Source of the DNA: Oscillatoria sp. FACHB-1407
GTDB lineage: Bacteria; Cyanobacteriota; Cyanobacteriia; Elainellales; Elainellaceae
Assembly: GCF_014697545.1 (NCBI RefSeq)
Contig: NZ_JACJSA010000019.1
Span: 62,001-126,000, forward strand
DNA: 64,000 nucleotides
Reading direction: 5' to 3'
The notes below the pieces were generated by a model. That model saw only the letters and a program-made list of their open reading frames with translations, was not told the origin of the DNA and did not search any database. Both the position numbers and the translations under genes were made by a program. Positions within the stretch are counted from its first letter, which is position 1. Every line of letters begins with the position of its first letter. Positions 17,965 to 27,552 of the stretch are shown here, piece by piece.

Positions 17965-18087
17965 TTAGTGGGCTGAGCCGTTGCCGTGATAGTTGTCAGT
18001 ATCGTAGAACCCGTTGCGAGTACCAAAAAATAGGCAAGCAGCGATAAACAAAGGGGTTAATGCTAAAAGAATCAGTTGTACATCCAT
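17965..18087 (-). CDS. small single-helix thylakoid-type protein, Psb35-related
   Basis: A 40-residue protein found by reading the minus strand: MDVQLILLALTPLFIAACLF, then FGTRNGFYDTDNYHGNGSAH. One hydrophobic helix (about 3-20) is followed by a short hydrophilic tail with the Y-D-T/S-D-x-Y-H-G-N-G-x-A-H ending, which I recognise from short cyanobacterial proteins labelled photosystem II protein Psb35-related. Its exact place in photosystem II is uncertain. It lies upstream of the beta-CASP-type gene on the same strand, with its own 5' region. The tail conservation is the main reason to think it is real despite its size. Confidence 0.7.
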   Translation of the reverse strand: MDVQLILLALTPLFIAACLFFGTRNGFYDTDNYHGNGSAH

Positions 18088-18300
18088 CGTTGTTTCTCAA
18101 ATTTGGGTAGGTCTTATCTCAAAGCTTAATGAAAACGAGTTTATCCGGCTAATTATGGTTAAAGCCTTTAGCGTAAAAAATATTTAGGAATGTGAATGGT
18201 TATTGCAAAGGTTTCTCCCTCAATTTAGGGGGTGCTTTCAAAAAAGTCTAGCGGCAAAAGGAATAGGAAGGGGGGAAGAAAAAAGAAAGAATAGGGAAGA

Positions 18301-18395
18301 GAGAAAAAACAAGAGAGATGAAGGGTGAAGGATAAGGGATGAAGGCTAAAGGATAAAGGCTAAAGGATGAAGGCTAAAGGATGAAGGATGAGGGC
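18301..18395. repeat. purine-rich tandem repeat
   Basis: Repeats of a GATGAAGGCTAAAG-like unit after a polypurine stretch. It lies in the 1-kb gap between the Psb35-related gene and the gene at 19096. That gap also holds a MITE (18693-18792) and otherwise only decayed repeat-like sequence; I see no gene. Confidence 0.7.
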
Positions 18396-18692
18396 TGGTT
18401 GACTGACAAAAAGTTTGAAACCCCTGATGTTCTGTGCTGTGGCTGACGAATTGAATTCATGCCTATCCGATCGAAGTCTGCGATCGCAGTTTGCCTGTGC
18501 AGACTCAATGCATCCAGGTTCTTGGTAACCTGCGTTGGTGGGTTTTGCTCCTATCGCTGCGATTTCAATCACCAAGCATCAAAGATTCGTAGGCACTCAG
18601 GACTAGAAGCGGGTTTTAGTCCACTTGAGAGGCTTTGCTTGCCCGACACCAAAATCTGCGGTTTCAACTGTCAAAATCTCAATTTTGAACTC

Positions 18693-18792
18693 ATACCAAT
18701 TTGAATTGGCTTCACTGCACATGATGCCGTAAGGGCGTTTCGCGAAACGCCCCTATCCAGTGATCTGCCACAATCAAACATTAAATCGGTAT
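18693..18792. mobile_element. MITE-like element, family A, copy 1
   Basis: A 100-base element with terminal inverted repeats ATACCAATTT and AAATCGGTAT and a central perfect palindrome GGGCGTTTCGCGAAACGCCC. A second copy, also exactly 100 bases, is at 33939-34038 in the opposite orientation and differs at four positions. TA at both ends (A-TA-CC...GG-TA-T) fits insertion at TA by an IS630/Tc1-type transposase. No transposase is encoded. Confidence 0.8.
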
Positions 18793-19095
18793 CAGGTTTG
18801 TTTACAACCTTCTGCAATGATGCTGCATCAATTCTCTACTCTTTGTCTGGTGGGTCAGGCTGGCGTTACGGAGCGTGTTGATTTGACAGGTGTACTCATA
18901 ACCTGTTAATAGGTTATTCTCATGAATACTTGACTCTCAACGTAAGTTTTCAGCTGTGTCCCGTTGACCCTTTAACTCTCAAATTGTGGCGATCGCCGTG
19001 TATCGAAAAAGGTAATTGTTCATTTAGAAACTGCTGCGATCGCACCCTCTGACAATTCATCCTTAATTTCACCCAAGTTGGGTGCATTTCTGATT

Positions 19096-20481
19096 ATGCT
19101 GACCCAAGAAAAAGCAATTCAACGGGCATCGAAACGGGGCAACAAACGAGTGTTGGTGTTGGGGTCAGCAGTCCCTACTCCCTCGATCACAGCATACTCC
19201 TGGAGTAATTTGCCACCGTCGATCAACGTAGCTGATTATGATGTTGTCATCCTCAATCTAGTTTCTTTTTTGAGTGAGCAGTCAGAGATGGGAATTCGAC
19301 CTGAACGGTTACCCTCCTGGCAACAATTAGCCCGTCTTCTGTTTAGTCCTGGCAGTGAAATTGTTTGTATTGGAATGCCAGGTTTAGAAGGCAATAATCT
19401 GTATCAATCAATGATGTGGTGGCTTCCTGTGACCCCTGAATTTATGTTGGAATCGGGGGAAACCATTCGGGATGTCAAACCTGAATTTGCTGCCTATTTT
19501 GAACAGGTTCGTCGCTGGTTTTTTTATGCCACTCCAAAATTTAAGGCGCACTTTTTAGGGTTGGCGCAATACCTGCGAGTGATTCATCCTAAAGCCAACA
19601 ATGTGCAGGTGGGTATGGGGGCGATCGCCTATAACCGCTTTCAACAACCCGTTGGCTTCAAACTCAAATTTCGGGCAGCCTGTGTCGAACGGGGCGTGCG
19701 TGCTCTGCCCGCCAGCACGGATGCAACTACCCCCAATTCCCAGGGCATTGACTCTGGCGTTGCGGTCTGGTTGCCACCGCCGACAGAAATGTCTGTTGAT
19801 GAAGCGATCAATCTGCTCTTGCGCGAGCGATATGGCTTGATCCAGGAGCAAAAGCCTCCTGCCTGGGCAGATACGTATCGGTTGCCCCAACAACAGGCGA
19901 TCGAAGATCGGATTCTCGGCTATCAAACCGAGATCAATCGCCTCTCACAAGAGTTAGCCTCGGCGCGACAACAACTCATGGCTGCTTCTGGGTTTAGTCG
20001 CTTGTTGTACGACCAGAACTCTGAAAGTTTGGCTCAAGTGATTGGCAGTGCTCTGCGGGAGTTGGGTGCTCAGATTAGCCCCCTCAAACCGCCCTATCAA
20101 GATGCGATACAGATTCGCGATCCTGCTAATCGTGAGGGACTGGTTGTGGTGCGAGCCCGGATGGGTGTTTTACCCCTCAATGATCTGCGCTACCTGGATC
20201 AGTGGGTGCGGGATCTGTTGATGCAACAGGAGTGGCGTGGCAAAGGTGTATTGATCGCCAATACCGAGTTTCACAAACCTCCCCGGCAACGCCGAGAAGC
20301 CTTTCAACCCAATTGCATTCGGGCGGCTCAACATTTTGGCTATTGTCTGGTCACGACCACTCAACTATTTCAGGCGATCGCCCTACATCAACGTGGAGCA
20401 CTCGATCTCACCCAGTTTTGGTCTTCCCTTTTGGATACCCATGGTATTTGTCCGCTACCGGAGATTAGTGTGGCGGAGTAA
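19096..20481 (+). CDS. unknown protein with coiled coil and degenerate restriction-endonuclease-like C-terminus
   Basis: A 461-residue protein. Residues 1-250 form a globular region I do not recognise (KRVLVLGSAVPTPSITAYSW; VADYDVVILNLVSFL looks like a Rossmann-type strand). A short coiled coil (about 265-295, EINRLSQELASARQQL) follows. The C-terminal 150 residues resemble the PD-(D/E)XK domain fused to many cyanobacterial ATPases: IQIRDPANREGLVVVRARMG, then LDQWVRDLL, GVLIANTEFHKPPRQRREAF and LVTTTQLFQAI. The catalytic E-x-K is replaced by V-x-R, so it is probably a non-catalytic binding domain. ATG at 19096 is preferred over an upstream TTG. It stands alone between repeat-rich gaps. Confidence 0.65.
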   Translation: MLTQEKAIQRASKRGNKRVLVLGSAVPTPSITAYSWSNLPPSINVADYDVVILNLVSFLSEQSEMGIRPERLPSWQQLARLLFSPGSEIVCIGMPGLEGNNLYQSMMWWLPVTPEFMLESGETIRDVKPEFAAYFEQVRRWFFYATPKFKAHFLGLAQYLRVIHPKANNVQVGMGAIAYNRFQQPVGFKLKFRAACVERGVRALPASTDATTPNSQGIDSGVAVWLPPPTEMSVDEAINLLLRERYGLIQEQKPPAWADTYRLPQQQAIEDRILGYQTEINRLSQELASARQQLMAASGFSRLLYDQNSESLAQVIGSALRELGAQISPLKPPYQDAIQIRDPANREGLVVVRARMGVLPLNDLRYLDQWVRDLLMQQEWRGKGVLIANTEFHKPPRQRREAFQPNCIRAAQHFGYCLVTTTQLFQAIALHQRGALDLTQFWSSLLDTHGICPLPEISVAE

Positions 20482-21143
20482 GGAAGAGGACAGGAAAAAA
20501 GAAGAGAGAAAAAAGACGAGGGAAGAGGGAATGAGTCGGTTTGGGGGGACTTTGAGGTGGGTATTCTGACTCTGTCCTACTTGTACCGAGCCTCGTTTCC
20601 AGGCTTCTGCTGAAAATGGGTTGGCGAGAGATAGTTGTGCGAGTTACAGTGTGAGACATTTGAATTTATATGTCGAGACATCTAGACCTTTCATGAGAAT
20701 GAGCAACATAATAGTCACTAGCGGCGGTGACCGCAGGATGGTTGAGTTACAGGGGATTGAGGAGGCTGTGTCCTGAGTTAGGAGGTTTCACTCTACCCTC
20801 TGCCTTAGCGATTTCCTTGGTTGCTGTAACTATTCCAGAGTGGAACGGGGAATCGTTTCAATTCCTGCTGGATTTATCTAACGGGAGGAAGTGCCAAACC
20901 AAGAAAATATTATTTGCTAATAAGAGTTAGCACGAACAGCCAGAAAAGATTAACCTTAAGTTAAGAAAAGGTAAAAATGAGACTGATGTTTTTTCTGGTA
21001 TGGCTGTTACGAGTTCGGCTAAGGCATCAAGGAGATGGGGGGGTCGCCTTCAGTCAGAAGTTCTGCCCTGCACCCTGTCACACCCTTGAAGACTGTCGCT
21101 ATGGGTAATGATTATCGTCTGAATTTAATCTAAGGACTTTAGA
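20482..21143. other. intergenic stretch without a supported gene
   Basis: This 660-base gap starts with a polypurine run (GGAAGAGG/AAAAAAG-type, 20482-20530). A 67-codon frame at 20727-20930 and a 44-codon frame at 20976-21110 occur, but neither has a ribosome binding site or recognisable sequence. I see nothing else. Confidence 0.5.
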
Positions 21144-21365
21144 GTGCATGAGTTAAACCCTTTGTTTTGTATGCCAGACATGATTCAAGTTGGCGATCGC
21201 GTTGAGATTCTAGCTCCAACCTATGTTGCTGGCAAAATTGGAGTTGTGTGTGGCAGAGAGCTATTGACGACGGACGAGTTGAGTGATCGCTGGTTGATTC
21301 AAGTCGATGTCGAGCAAATGATTGTGTCGCTGTACACCAGCGAGTTTCGGGTGATTAAGAGATAG
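21144..21365 (+). CDS. small SH3-like (KOW-type) protein
   Basis: Up to 73 residues, with a core IQVGDRVEILAPTYVAGKIG followed by VVCGRE and a closing IVSLYTSEFRVIKR. The G-D-x-V-x-I...G-x-x-G-x-V pattern is that of a KOW or SH3-like beta barrel, as in small RNA- or protein-binding subunits. It is a conserved-looking cyanobacterial small protein of unknown function. The start is uncertain: AAGGA lies about 9 bases upstream of the ATG at 21144, but the barrel begins at ATG 21180, so the protein may be 61 to 73 residues. It is convergent with the hybrid kinase gene at 21456. Confidence 0.6.
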   Translation: MHELNPLFCMPDMIQVGDRVEILAPTYVAGKIGVVCGRELLTTDELSDRWLIQVDVEQMIVSLYTSEFRVIKR

Positions 21366-21455
21366 AAACGGGAGGACACCGGAGGAGCCAGAGAGCCGTA
21401 GTGTTGTGGCTTGGGTCACGAAGCGTAGGATAAAAGCTATGGCTATAGAACGGGA

Positions 21456-23891
21456 TCAGACAGCCAGATTTCTCGACTCATGCTGGATAGCGGCAAGTAA
21501 CCCTGTCAGTTCGGTTTCGAGTTGCTGCAACTGCTCCTGGGTGATTGTTGTGTTGCCTGCCTGAGCCATCTGCTCGATCGCCTGACACAAAGCCGTGAAC
21601 TGTTCGACGCCAAAGGTCATACCTACCCCTTTTAAGGTGTGAGCAGCCAGGGCTAACTCTCCAGCGTTTTTGTGGGCGATCGCGGATTGCAGGGCTTGCA
21701 TCAGTCGAGGTAACTGTTCAATGTGAGCGTTTAGATAATCGGCTAAAAAAGCTTCATCGTGATCGGTCAATTCCCGCAGATCCTTTCGCACACCAGGCGA
21801 AAGGGTAAAGGGGAAGTAGGCATCAGATTTTGAAGAAATGGACGGGGTTGGGGTTGCCGTTTGGTAAACATAGCGCACCTCCAAATGCTCGGCAATTTTG
21901 CTAAATAACACACCTTCTTGAATGGGTTTGCGGATAAAGTCATCGCATCCGGCGGCTAATGCCGAGAGCCGTTCTTCTTCAAAGGCATTGGCGGTGAGAG
22001 CCAGAATGATGGGAGTGGGTGTGAGCGACGTTAACTGGCGGATGCGGCGCGTGGCTTCGTAGCCATCCAGAATCGGCATTCGCAAGTCCATCAAGATCAA
22101 ATGAGGAGCGTAGCATTGCGCCTGAGCGATCGCCTCATCTCCATTAACCGCCTCTTCAACCGCAAAACCAACCGATGAGAGGAGTTTGACCAATAACTGA
22201 CGGTTCGTTGCCTGATCATCTACCGTCAAAATGCGGTAGGTAGGCTGCCCCGGTTCCAGACTCAGGACTCGTTCTTGGGGTTGGGCGATCGCAGGTTCCA
22301 CCACCTCAGCCAGCGTCACCGGAATCGTAAATCGAAAGATGGAGCCAGTCCCTACCGCGCTTTGAACGGTGATATCTCCTCCCATCAACTGCACAAATCG
22401 CTTGCTAATAGAGAGTCCTAGCCCAGTTCCCTCCTGTAATCTCCGCCCTGCATCTGTCTGAATAAAAGGGTCAAACAGCAAATCAATTTCATGAGGAGCA
22501 ATTCCCGGACCCGTGTCTTCTACCTCAAACTGGAGGGTCAGACTGGAACCGATAACGAGTGCATCATCGGGGGGAGTCGTTGATGGGGCAATTCGGAGGG
22601 TCACACGACCCCTGGTTGTAAATTTGACGGCATTGCCCACCAGGTTGATCAAGATCTGTTGCAGCTTTCTCTCGTCTGCCTGAACAAACTGGGGCACATG
22701 GGAATCACGCTCGACGCGCAGTTGCAATTCCTTCACCTGGACTCTGGGTTCCATCATGGCAACGATGGACTCAACCAGGGTATCCAGATTAAAGGCAGTT
22801 TCATTCAGGGTCAGTCGCCCAGATTCAATCTTGGTCATCTCCAACACGTCGTTGATCAGCGTGAGGAGATGTTCGCTGCTGCGATTAATGATGTTGAGAT
22901 ACTCCAGTTGTTCTGTTTTCAGGAGCGGATCTCGGCTCATCAACTGGGTGTAACCGAGGATCGTGTTGAGGGGACTGCGAAATTCGTGACTGATGTTTGC
23001 CAAAAATTGGCTTTTAGCCTGGTTTGCGAGTTCAGCTGCTGCTTTTGCCTGCTGCATGGCGACCGCTGCTTGCTTACAGGCAGTGATATCCAGGGTCATC
23101 GCTAAAATACAGGGGACATCGCGCAGGTAAATCACCTCGGCAGACACCAGGAGATAGTGAACCTCGCCATCTCGGCTTTGAAAGGCATACTCCTGGTTGT
23201 GGATGGCTTGCTGCTCTCGCAGCGACTGTAACAGGCGATCGCTATCTGCTGCATCAACAAACAGCGACAACTCCCCCAGCGTCTTTCCCAAAACCATCAC
23301 GGGCGCGTATCCCAAAATCTTGCAAAAGTTTTGGTTGATGTCGATAAACCGCCCCTCCTCCAGGGTCAGGATCATCATGGGACCGGGGTTAGAGCGAAAG
23401 GCTTTAGCAAACTTTTCCTCAGAGAAGCGCAAGGCAGATTCGGCAATTTGACGCGATCGCCCCTCTTCTTGCAAGCGAGAATTTTGCTCCTCTAACTGCT
23501 TGGTTAGATAGCGCATTTTGAGGTGAGTATTGACCCGCGCCAACACCTCCTCCTGTTGAAAGGGCTTGGTAATGTAATCTACGGCTCCCAGCGTTAGCCC
23601 TTTAATCTTGTCTACGGGGTCTGCCAGAGCCGTCATAAAAATGATGGGAATATCTCGTGTAGACTCCTGCGCTTTGATCCGACTACAGGTTTCAAATCCA
23701 TCAATTCCAGGCATCAAGACATCCAGCAAAATCATGTCTGGCGAAATTCGCTGGAGCTTTTGCAGGGCATTTTCTCCATCTCGTGCAATTAACACCTCAA
23801 AGCCGTACTCGATCAGCAGATCCGAGAGAACTTTGATGTTCGTCGGATAGTCATCCACAATCAAAATTTGGGATTTTTTAGAGAGGTTCAT
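21456..23891 (-). CDS. hybrid sensor kinase: REC-PAS-HisKA-HATPase-REC-HPt
   Basis: An 811-residue soluble multi-step phosphorelay protein. In order: receiver (about 8-125, phosphorylatable Asp in MILLDVLMPGIDGFE, Lys in YITKPF), coiled linker, PAS domain with PAC (about 160-280), HisKA (FLANISHEFRSPLNTILGYT, His about 300), HATPase (NLVGNAVKF; DTGPGIA; GTGLGLSISKRFVQLMGG), second receiver (LILMDLRMPILDGYEATRRI) and HPt domain (LALAAHTLKGVGMTFGVEQF, His about 755). No membrane segment, so it is cytoplasmic. It lies six bases downstream of another hybrid kinase, clearly one operon. The first receiver could take phosphate from the neighbour; that is inference. Confidence 0.95.
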   Translation of the reverse strand: MNLSKKSQILIVDDYPTNIKVLSDLLIEYGFEVLIARDGENALQKLQRISPDMILLDVLMPGIDGFETCSRIKAQESTRDIPIIFMTALADPVDKIKGLTLGAVDYITKPFQQEEVLARVNTHLKMRYLTKQLEEQNSRLQEEGRSRQIAESALRFSEEKFAKAFRSNPGPMMILTLEEGRFIDINQNFCKILGYAPVMVLGKTLGELSLFVDAADSDRLLQSLREQQAIHNQEYAFQSRDGEVHYLLVSAEVIYLRDVPCILAMTLDITACKQAAVAMQQAKAAAELANQAKSQFLANISHEFRSPLNTILGYTQLMSRDPLLKTEQLEYLNIINRSSEHLLTLINDVLEMTKIESGRLTLNETAFNLDTLVESIVAMMEPRVQVKELQLRVERDSHVPQFVQADERKLQQILINLVGNAVKFTTRGRVTLRIAPSTTPPDDALVIGSSLTLQFEVEDTGPGIAPHEIDLLFDPFIQTDAGRRLQEGTGLGLSISKRFVQLMGGDITVQSAVGTGSIFRFTIPVTLAEVVEPAIAQPQERVLSLEPGQPTYRILTVDDQATNRQLLVKLLSSVGFAVEEAVNGDEAIAQAQCYAPHLILMDLRMPILDGYEATRRIRQLTSLTPTPIILALTANAFEEERLSALAAGCDDFIRKPIQEGVLFSKIAEHLEVRYVYQTATPTPSISSKSDAYFPFTLSPGVRKDLRELTDHDEAFLADYLNAHIEQLPRLMQALQSAIAHKNAGELALAAHTLKGVGMTFGVEQFTALCQAIEQMAQAGNTTITQEQLQQLETELTGLLAAIQHESRNLAV

Positions 23892-23897
23892 AAGGTG

Positions 23898-25874
23898 TCA
23901 CGATATGGACGAAAAGTTGGGGAAATAGGATTCCAGGAGTTTGAGGATAGCGACATCATCAAATTGATCAGCCATCTCCTTGACCTGATGGGCAAAAGCA
24001 CCATATCGCGCATCTACAGCCTTTAATCGGGTCACCTCTTGCAGAATCCGTTCAATGTGACCGATCTGAGCGGCGGTGTAGAGATCCGTTAATTCCTCAA
24101 TGGGAGGAATAACCATTTCATCAGCGATCGCTGTATCAGGAGACGTTGGCTCGGAAGGAGGCAATGCCTGTCGTACCCAGGTGAGATTGAGATAAGTCGC
24201 GAGCTTTTGCAATAATTCCTCTGCCTGGATAGGCTTTGGCAAAAAGTCGTCATAGCCCGCCTGTTGGCTCTGCTGGCGATCGAACTCAAACACACTGGCC
24301 GAGGAAGCGATGATGGGGATTGTCTGAAATGCCTCTAACTGCCGCAGTTGGCGAGTCATCTCAAAGCCGTCCATCACGGGCATAACCAGGTCAGCGATGA
24401 TCAAGTTGGGGTGAGTTGCTGTTGCTTGTCTCAAACCCTCTAACCCGTTCTCTGCCTCAATCACATAAAAGCCGAGTGCCTCTAGCCAACCCAGCAAAAC
24501 GGCGCGATTGTCGGGGCGATCGTCAACCACCAAGATAGTGCGGCGATCGCCTTCGTAACCGATGACATCCTGACTCGATTCCTCCAGAAAAGGTGCGCTC
24601 GCCCCCATCCGTCCTGGCAGCATCACCTCAAACCAGAAATGGCTCCCCTGATTGGGTTGGCTCTCGACCTGAAGACACCCCCCCATTAACCTCACCAATT
24701 TTTCGGTGATCGTCAACCCCAAGCCTGTCCCCTCTGCCCGTCGGGAATAACCTCCCACCTGCTCAAACGGTTGAAAGATGCGCTCAATCTGGTCTGGTTC
24801 AATGCCAATGCCCGTATCGGTCACCTCAAAGCGGCAACGATACATAGCTGCCGGGAAATCAACGTCATCCGTGTCGAGGGGATGGCTCTCGACTACCGAC
24901 ACACGAAACCTCACCTCACCTTGGTTGGTAAACTTTACGGCATTGCTCAGGAGATTAAGCAAGATCTGACGCAACCGCTTCTCATCGACTTGAATCACAT
25001 CTGGCAGGGTTCCTGTGACTTTATAAAGGAATGTCAGACGTTTTTGCTCAGCGCGGATGAGACAAATGCTGGCGACTTCCTCCAAAAAGCTTTCCAGGTG
25101 AATCTCCTGAGTGTGGAGTTCAATTTTTTGTGCCTCGATTTTGGAGAGATCGAGGATGTCGTTAATCAGGGTCAACAAGTGAGAGCCGCACTGGTGAATG
25201 GTGCGAATGCTGGCGTTTTGCTTAGAGGTCAGGGTGCGATCGCGCATGAGTAGCTGGGTGTAGCCCAAAATGCCATTGAGGGGCGTTCGCAGTTCGTGGC
25301 TCATGTTTGCCAAAAACGCACTCTTAGCATGGTTAGCCACCTCAGCAGCTTGCTTTGCCTGTCGCAATTGTTCCAAGGTTGTCTCCAGTTCCCGGTGCTT
25401 CTGGAGCAATGCCTGTTCTGCCTGTTTGCGTTCGATTTCTAAAATGGTGCGATCGGTGATATCGCGTACAAAGCCTTCATAGTAAAGGAGGTTGCCTGAT
25501 TCATCCCGGACTGCTCGGCAGGTTTCAGTAATCCAGATAATGCTGCCGTCGCGGCGATAAATTTGGGATTCAAAATCTTTGATGACATCCTGCTGAGCCA
25601 TCAACGCAACGAACTCATTGCGACGGTTGGCTTCGACATACAACTGTCTGGCGTGGTTGGGCTGAGCCAGCATCAGTGCAGCAGGAGAGCCATAGCCATA
25701 GATTCGGGCTAACGCAGGATTGACTCGCAAATAGCGACCCTCTAAATCGGTTTGAAAAATGCCATCGGGTGCATTTTCAAATAAGCTGCGGTACTGATCT
25801 TCAGCGTTGATCAATTCAGAGACGAGGGATGGATCCCCAGGACATTCAGGTGGATGAGAACCTGGAGCAGGCAT
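23898..25874 (-). CDS. hybrid sensor kinase: PAS-HisKA-HATPase-REC
   Basis: A 658-residue soluble kinase and the first gene of a two-kinase operon. PAS with PAC occupies about residues 22-145 ([20 protein letters not shown]), then a coiled coil, HisKA ([20 protein letters not shown], His about 192), HATPase ([41 protein letters not shown]) and a receiver ([20 protein letters not shown], Asp about 495; Lys in FLPKPI). A C-terminal helical tail of about 110 residues follows; it has the length of an output or HPt-like bundle but no histidine motif I can recognise. Upstream (25875-26195) lies a GC hairpin repeat and AT-rich sequence. Confidence 0.95.
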   Translation of the reverse strand: MPAPGSHPPECPGDPSLVSELINAEDQYRSLFENAPDGIFQTDLEGRYLRVNPALARIYGYGSPAALMLAQPNHARQLYVEANRRNEFVALMAQQDVIKDFESQIYRRDGSIIWITETCRAVRDESGNLLYYEGFVRDITDRTILEIERKQAEQALLQKHRELETTLEQLRQAKQAAEVANHAKSAFLANMSHELRTPLNGILGYTQLLMRDRTLTSKQNASIRTIHQCGSHLLTLINDILDLSKIEAQKIELHTQEIHLESFLEEVASICLIRAEQKRLTFLYKVTGTLPDVIQVDEKRLRQILLNLLSNAVKFTNQGEVRFRVSVVESHPLDTDDVDFPAAMYRCRFEVTDTGIGIEPDQIERIFQPFEQVGGYSRRAEGTGLGLTITEKLVRLMGGCLQVESQPNQGSHFWFEVMLPGRMGASAPFLEESSQDVIGYEGDRRTILVVDDRPDNRAVLLGWLEALGFYVIEAENGLEGLRQATATHPNLIIADLVMPVMDGFEMTRQLRQLEAFQTIPIIASSASVFEFDRQQSQQAGYDDFLPKPIQAEELLQKLATYLNLTWVRQALPPSEPTSPDTAIADEMVIPPIEELTDLYTAAQIGHIERILQEVTRLKAVDARYGAFAHQVKEMADQFDDVAILKLLESYFPNFSSIS

Positions 25875-26075
25875 AGGGCTTGGTAGAGGTGAGTGCAGGG
25901 TTAGCTAAGTTCAGTCTATCGTTTCAGACATGACAACACGGTCAGGCTATTTTCCTAATACAGATCTCTCAATGCTGAAACCAGAATCTTTGTAGAGGTT
26001 ATACACGGGTTACATATTTTTCAGGCTTATTTAAACTTTTGCTTTGTATATCGATCCCACATGGGTTGTTTAGGA

Positions 26076-26124
26076 CGGGGTGCAACGGTGGGACCCCTGG
26101 CTGGGGCGCAGTCCCCACACCCCT
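26076..26124. repeat. dispersed GC-rich hairpin repeat, copy 2
   Basis: GGGGTGCAACGGTGGGACCC at the left and a closing GGGGCGCAGTCCCCACACCCC-like arm; related to the copy at 4080-4130. It lies between the TPR gene's end and the kinase operon promoter region. Confidence 0.55.
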
Positions 26125-26195
26125 TATGTCCTAATGCATATATGTAGGGCTATGTATCCAAAAAGTTTTGAATTTTAGTTGAAAATGAGCGGCTG

Positions 26196-27434
26196 TTATA
26201 CGGCAGTTTTGAGTTCAGTTTGAGATAGTTTAGCCAGGGCATGGCGGTAGACCTGATGATACACACCTCGTTGGGCATGGCTTCCACCCAGTTGATGCAA
26301 CCTGGATTGGGCGATCGCAAACTTTTCCACACTAGTTGACCAATCCCCGCGTGCCTCTGCCCTCATTGCCTCTGCTACCGGAAGGGTAACCTCTGCCCAA
26401 ATCGCTCGAATTGAGGGATGCGCTTGCTGACTATAGGTGACGATGCTGTGGAGCATGTCGGTTGCCAGAGCATCGTATCCAGCCCGCGTCAGGGCATAGA
26501 TGTATTGCGTGTCTAACAGTGGGGAAACGTGATCGTGGAGGCGATCGCATACCGCATTACCCAATTCTTGCCAGCGATCGCCTACATCAACTCCCCGCAA
26601 CTCCAACCGGATCAGCAGAGAAATGGCGTTAATGACACATTGAGAGTAGTCTTTGGTGGCTCGTCCCCAAATTTCCCGGTCGTACAGGTGCAATGCCTGA
26701 TCCGTATTCCCCTGCGCCAGGTAATACAGTGCCACATGCCACCAGTTGTGGGTGCGAAAGGTGCCACACGACTCCCAGGTATCCGCCAGCGACTCCATCC
26801 AGGTGATCCCTTCGCCCAGGCGTTGTTGGGTTTCCATGACATGAGCTACTGCATGATGTGCCCATGGGTCTTGACGATTCAGGTCAACGGCACGTCGTCC
26901 AGCGGCTTCTGCCTCGGCTAAACGGTGGCATTGCTCCAACCCAAACGCCAACATGCCATAGACGAAGTGGTTCTCGGAATTGGCGGGCAAAATCGTTTCT
27001 ACCAACGTCAGCAATTCCTCTGCGTTGCCCAGATTAAAGTGGTGATACTGCCCGATTTGAGCCGCTAATAGGTCACGAGGATAGCGTTCTGCCAGAAGAG
27101 TGTGACAGGCTAAGGCGCGATCGAAGTCGTTGTCAGCCCAGGCAGCGATCGCCTCTACATACAACCGTTCCCGCTCGGTGGCGGTGTCGAGGTGTTGTCG
27201 AGCCGTATGCAAATAAGGCTGTGCTTCAGTAGCGGCAGTGGCAGTCTCCGCAAATAAATGTAGGGCTGCGACGTGGGTATTCACCAACACGCTTGTTGGG
27301 TCTGCCGCTAACCCCGATGTAATCACCTGGCAGTTGTTGCCATAGCTCAACATCTGGTGGGTGAATTGGTCAATTGCGGCGATCGCCTCTGGTGAATCGG
27401 TGGTAACGGGTAAACCCTGGCTATTGTGCAGCAT
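26196..27434 (-). CDS. tetratricopeptide-repeat protein, TTC38-like
   Basis: A 412-residue all-helical protein. Repeated segments such as AAIAAWADNDFDRALACHTLLAER, FGLEQCHRLAEAEAAGRRAV and HVALYYLAQGNTDQALHLYD are TPR-like. The histidine/tryptophan-rich parts DPWAHHAVAHVMETQQR and GTFRTHNWWHVALYY are characteristic of the TTC38 family (a conserved group found from bacteria to animals, function unknown). No signal peptide or membrane segment. The gene is single and divergent from the M28 peptidase gene, with about 120 bases between them. Confidence 0.82.
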   Translation of the reverse strand: MLHNSQGLPVTTDSPEAIAAIDQFTHQMLSYGNNCQVITSGLAADPTSVLVNTHVAALHLFAETATAATEAQPYLHTARQHLDTATERERLYVEAIAAWADNDFDRALACHTLLAERYPRDLLAAQIGQYHHFNLGNAEELLTLVETILPANSENHFVYGMLAFGLEQCHRLAEAEAAGRRAVDLNRQDPWAHHAVAHVMETQQRLGEGITWMESLADTWESCGTFRTHNWWHVALYYLAQGNTDQALHLYDREIWGRATKDYSQCVINAISLLIRLELRGVDVGDRWQELGNAVCDRLHDHVSPLLDTQYIYALTRAGYDALATDMLHSIVTYSQQAHPSIRAIWAEVTLPVAEAMRAEARGDWSTSVEKFAIAQSRLHQLGGSHAQRGVYHQVYRHALAKLSQTELKTAV

Positions 27435-27552
27435 GAGTTTTAGCGAAATCCTTGATTAGTTTGAGAAACGCTCACACTACACCCTCATTCTCCAGGTCAA
27501 ACTTAGATCTAGCCCCTAAAATTGGATTTACTTAAGACCAGGATGATCACTC

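Noticed and set aside
20976-21110. 44-residue hydrophobic peptide gene
   Set aside because: No ribosome binding site, and the sequence after the helix is not conserved-looking; kept only as part of an empty gap.
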